Origin: Timema cristinae
Lineage: Eukaryota > Arthropoda > Insecta > Phasmatodea > Timematidae
Assembly: GCA_039000515.1 (NCBI GenBank)
Contig: JBCFYV010000001.1
Span: forward strand, 34,073,604-34,137,603
Direction of reading: 5' to 3'
DNA: 64,000 nt
In this document: positions 63,655 through 64,000 of the stretch, piece after piece
Layout: every line of letters begins with the position of its first letter
How positions within the stretch are numbered: the stretch's first letter is position 1
The notes under the pieces: model-generated
The model's input: only the letters and a program-made list of their open reading frames with translations
Database searches by the model: none
What the model was told of the DNA's origin: nothing
Program-made: the position numbers and the translations under genes

Positions 63655-63910
63655 TTTAATATCGCGTCTTACTAACCGTTTGGGCTATACGCTTAAGTAC
63701 TAGCCTAATTACGCTAATGAGTTAGGAATTTATAAGGTTGAATATATAGGAAGTGATCACACATTTGTGTGAAGGAAGGGTGGGAAACAATTTGGGAAAA
63801 AAACCACCCACAGTTCACCCGAGCGAAATTCGAACCTTTATTTCCCCTTCCTCGGCAGTCTAGCTCAACAGGACACTAGTGTGTTAGTTAACTACGCCAC
63901 TGAGGCGGGT
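63655..63910 (-). repeat. SINE subfamily A, near full length
   Basis: The plus strand shows tail complement TATCGCGTCTTACTAACCGT, body GGGTGGGAAACAATTTGGG, B box complement GAAATTCGAACCTTTATTTC, and head complement CTCGGCAGTCTAGCTCAACA then GTTAACTACGCCACTGAGG. Confidence 0.92.
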
Positions 63911-64000
63911 GATTACTAAGAAAAATCAATAAATAAATTATATTTATTTGTAAAATGATAATATTTCTGACACCTTAGGTCATTTGGTAGTGTGTCTGCC

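Noticed and set aside
1..64000. CRISPR array, prophage, operon or other prokaryotic system
   Set aside because: SINEs, LINEs, MITEs, microsatellites and no dense ORFs show nuclear animal DNA; no direct-repeat/spacer structure was found.

Overview
The window reads as AT-rich, non-coding animal DNA, probably from an arthropod. I find no convincing multi-exon host gene, rRNA or true tRNA gene, CRISPR array or bacterial-style operon. Open reading frames are short and scattered, and the recognisable coding stretches are decayed transposon pieces. The arthropod guess rests on a short degenerate TTAGG tract at 55.94 kb and on non-LTR retrotransposons and MITEs of kinds common in arthropod genomes. 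Species cannot be named from the sequence.

The dominant component is a set of tRNA-derived SINEs, with more than 30 copies or fragments. Two related subfamilies (called A and B here) and a third family (C) have different tRNA-like heads. All three end in the same 3' tail, CCCGAACGGG, then GTAGTAAGACGCGGTGCTA, then an (AAT)n run. A copy at 20969-21238 has a perfect 10-bp target duplication, and a copy at 43126-43381 sits inside an older B copy. Other tRNA-like repeats occur at 1.5, 10.6, 13.9, 24.9, 34.2, 40.7, 41.3 and 49.4-49.7 kb.

LINE remnants: reverse transcriptase with a YADD box (5.0-6.5 kb, minus), an endonuclease-linker piece (7.3-8.1 kb, plus), and ORF 3' ends at 14.7, 27.4-28.3, 39.0 and 39.7 kb. 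The 27.4-28.3 kb remnant is split by a roughly 46-bp minisatellite.

DNA transposon remnants with visible ends: a CAGT/TA MITE (9.3 kb), a hAT-like element (9.55-10.08 kb), two pogo/Tigger-like elements (12.9 and 51.55 kb), a hAT MITE with a perfect 8-bp duplication (18.68 kb), a palindromic roughly 390-bp family bounded by TTAA (10.2, 29.2/31.2, 31.6, 33.0, 57.9 kb), a 1.87-kb TIR element inserted in one member of that family (29.33-31.20 kb), a PIF/Harbinger element inserted into a second copy of its own family (44.30-45.74 kb), and a 2.2-kb foldback element whose arms are tandem repeats (59.20-61.43 kb).

Two structures are not explained by the common families. One is a pair of roughly 600-bp inverted repeats (15.50-16.10 and 21.59-22.20 kb); each carries the same splice-acceptor-like site and a 19-codon reading frame, as though a gene's last exon and 3' UTR had been duplicated head-on. 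The other is the foldback element with tandemly repeated arms. The best host-like ORF is a 76-codon frame at 37492-37722. All family and identity statements come from reading by eye; no alignment or database search was run.
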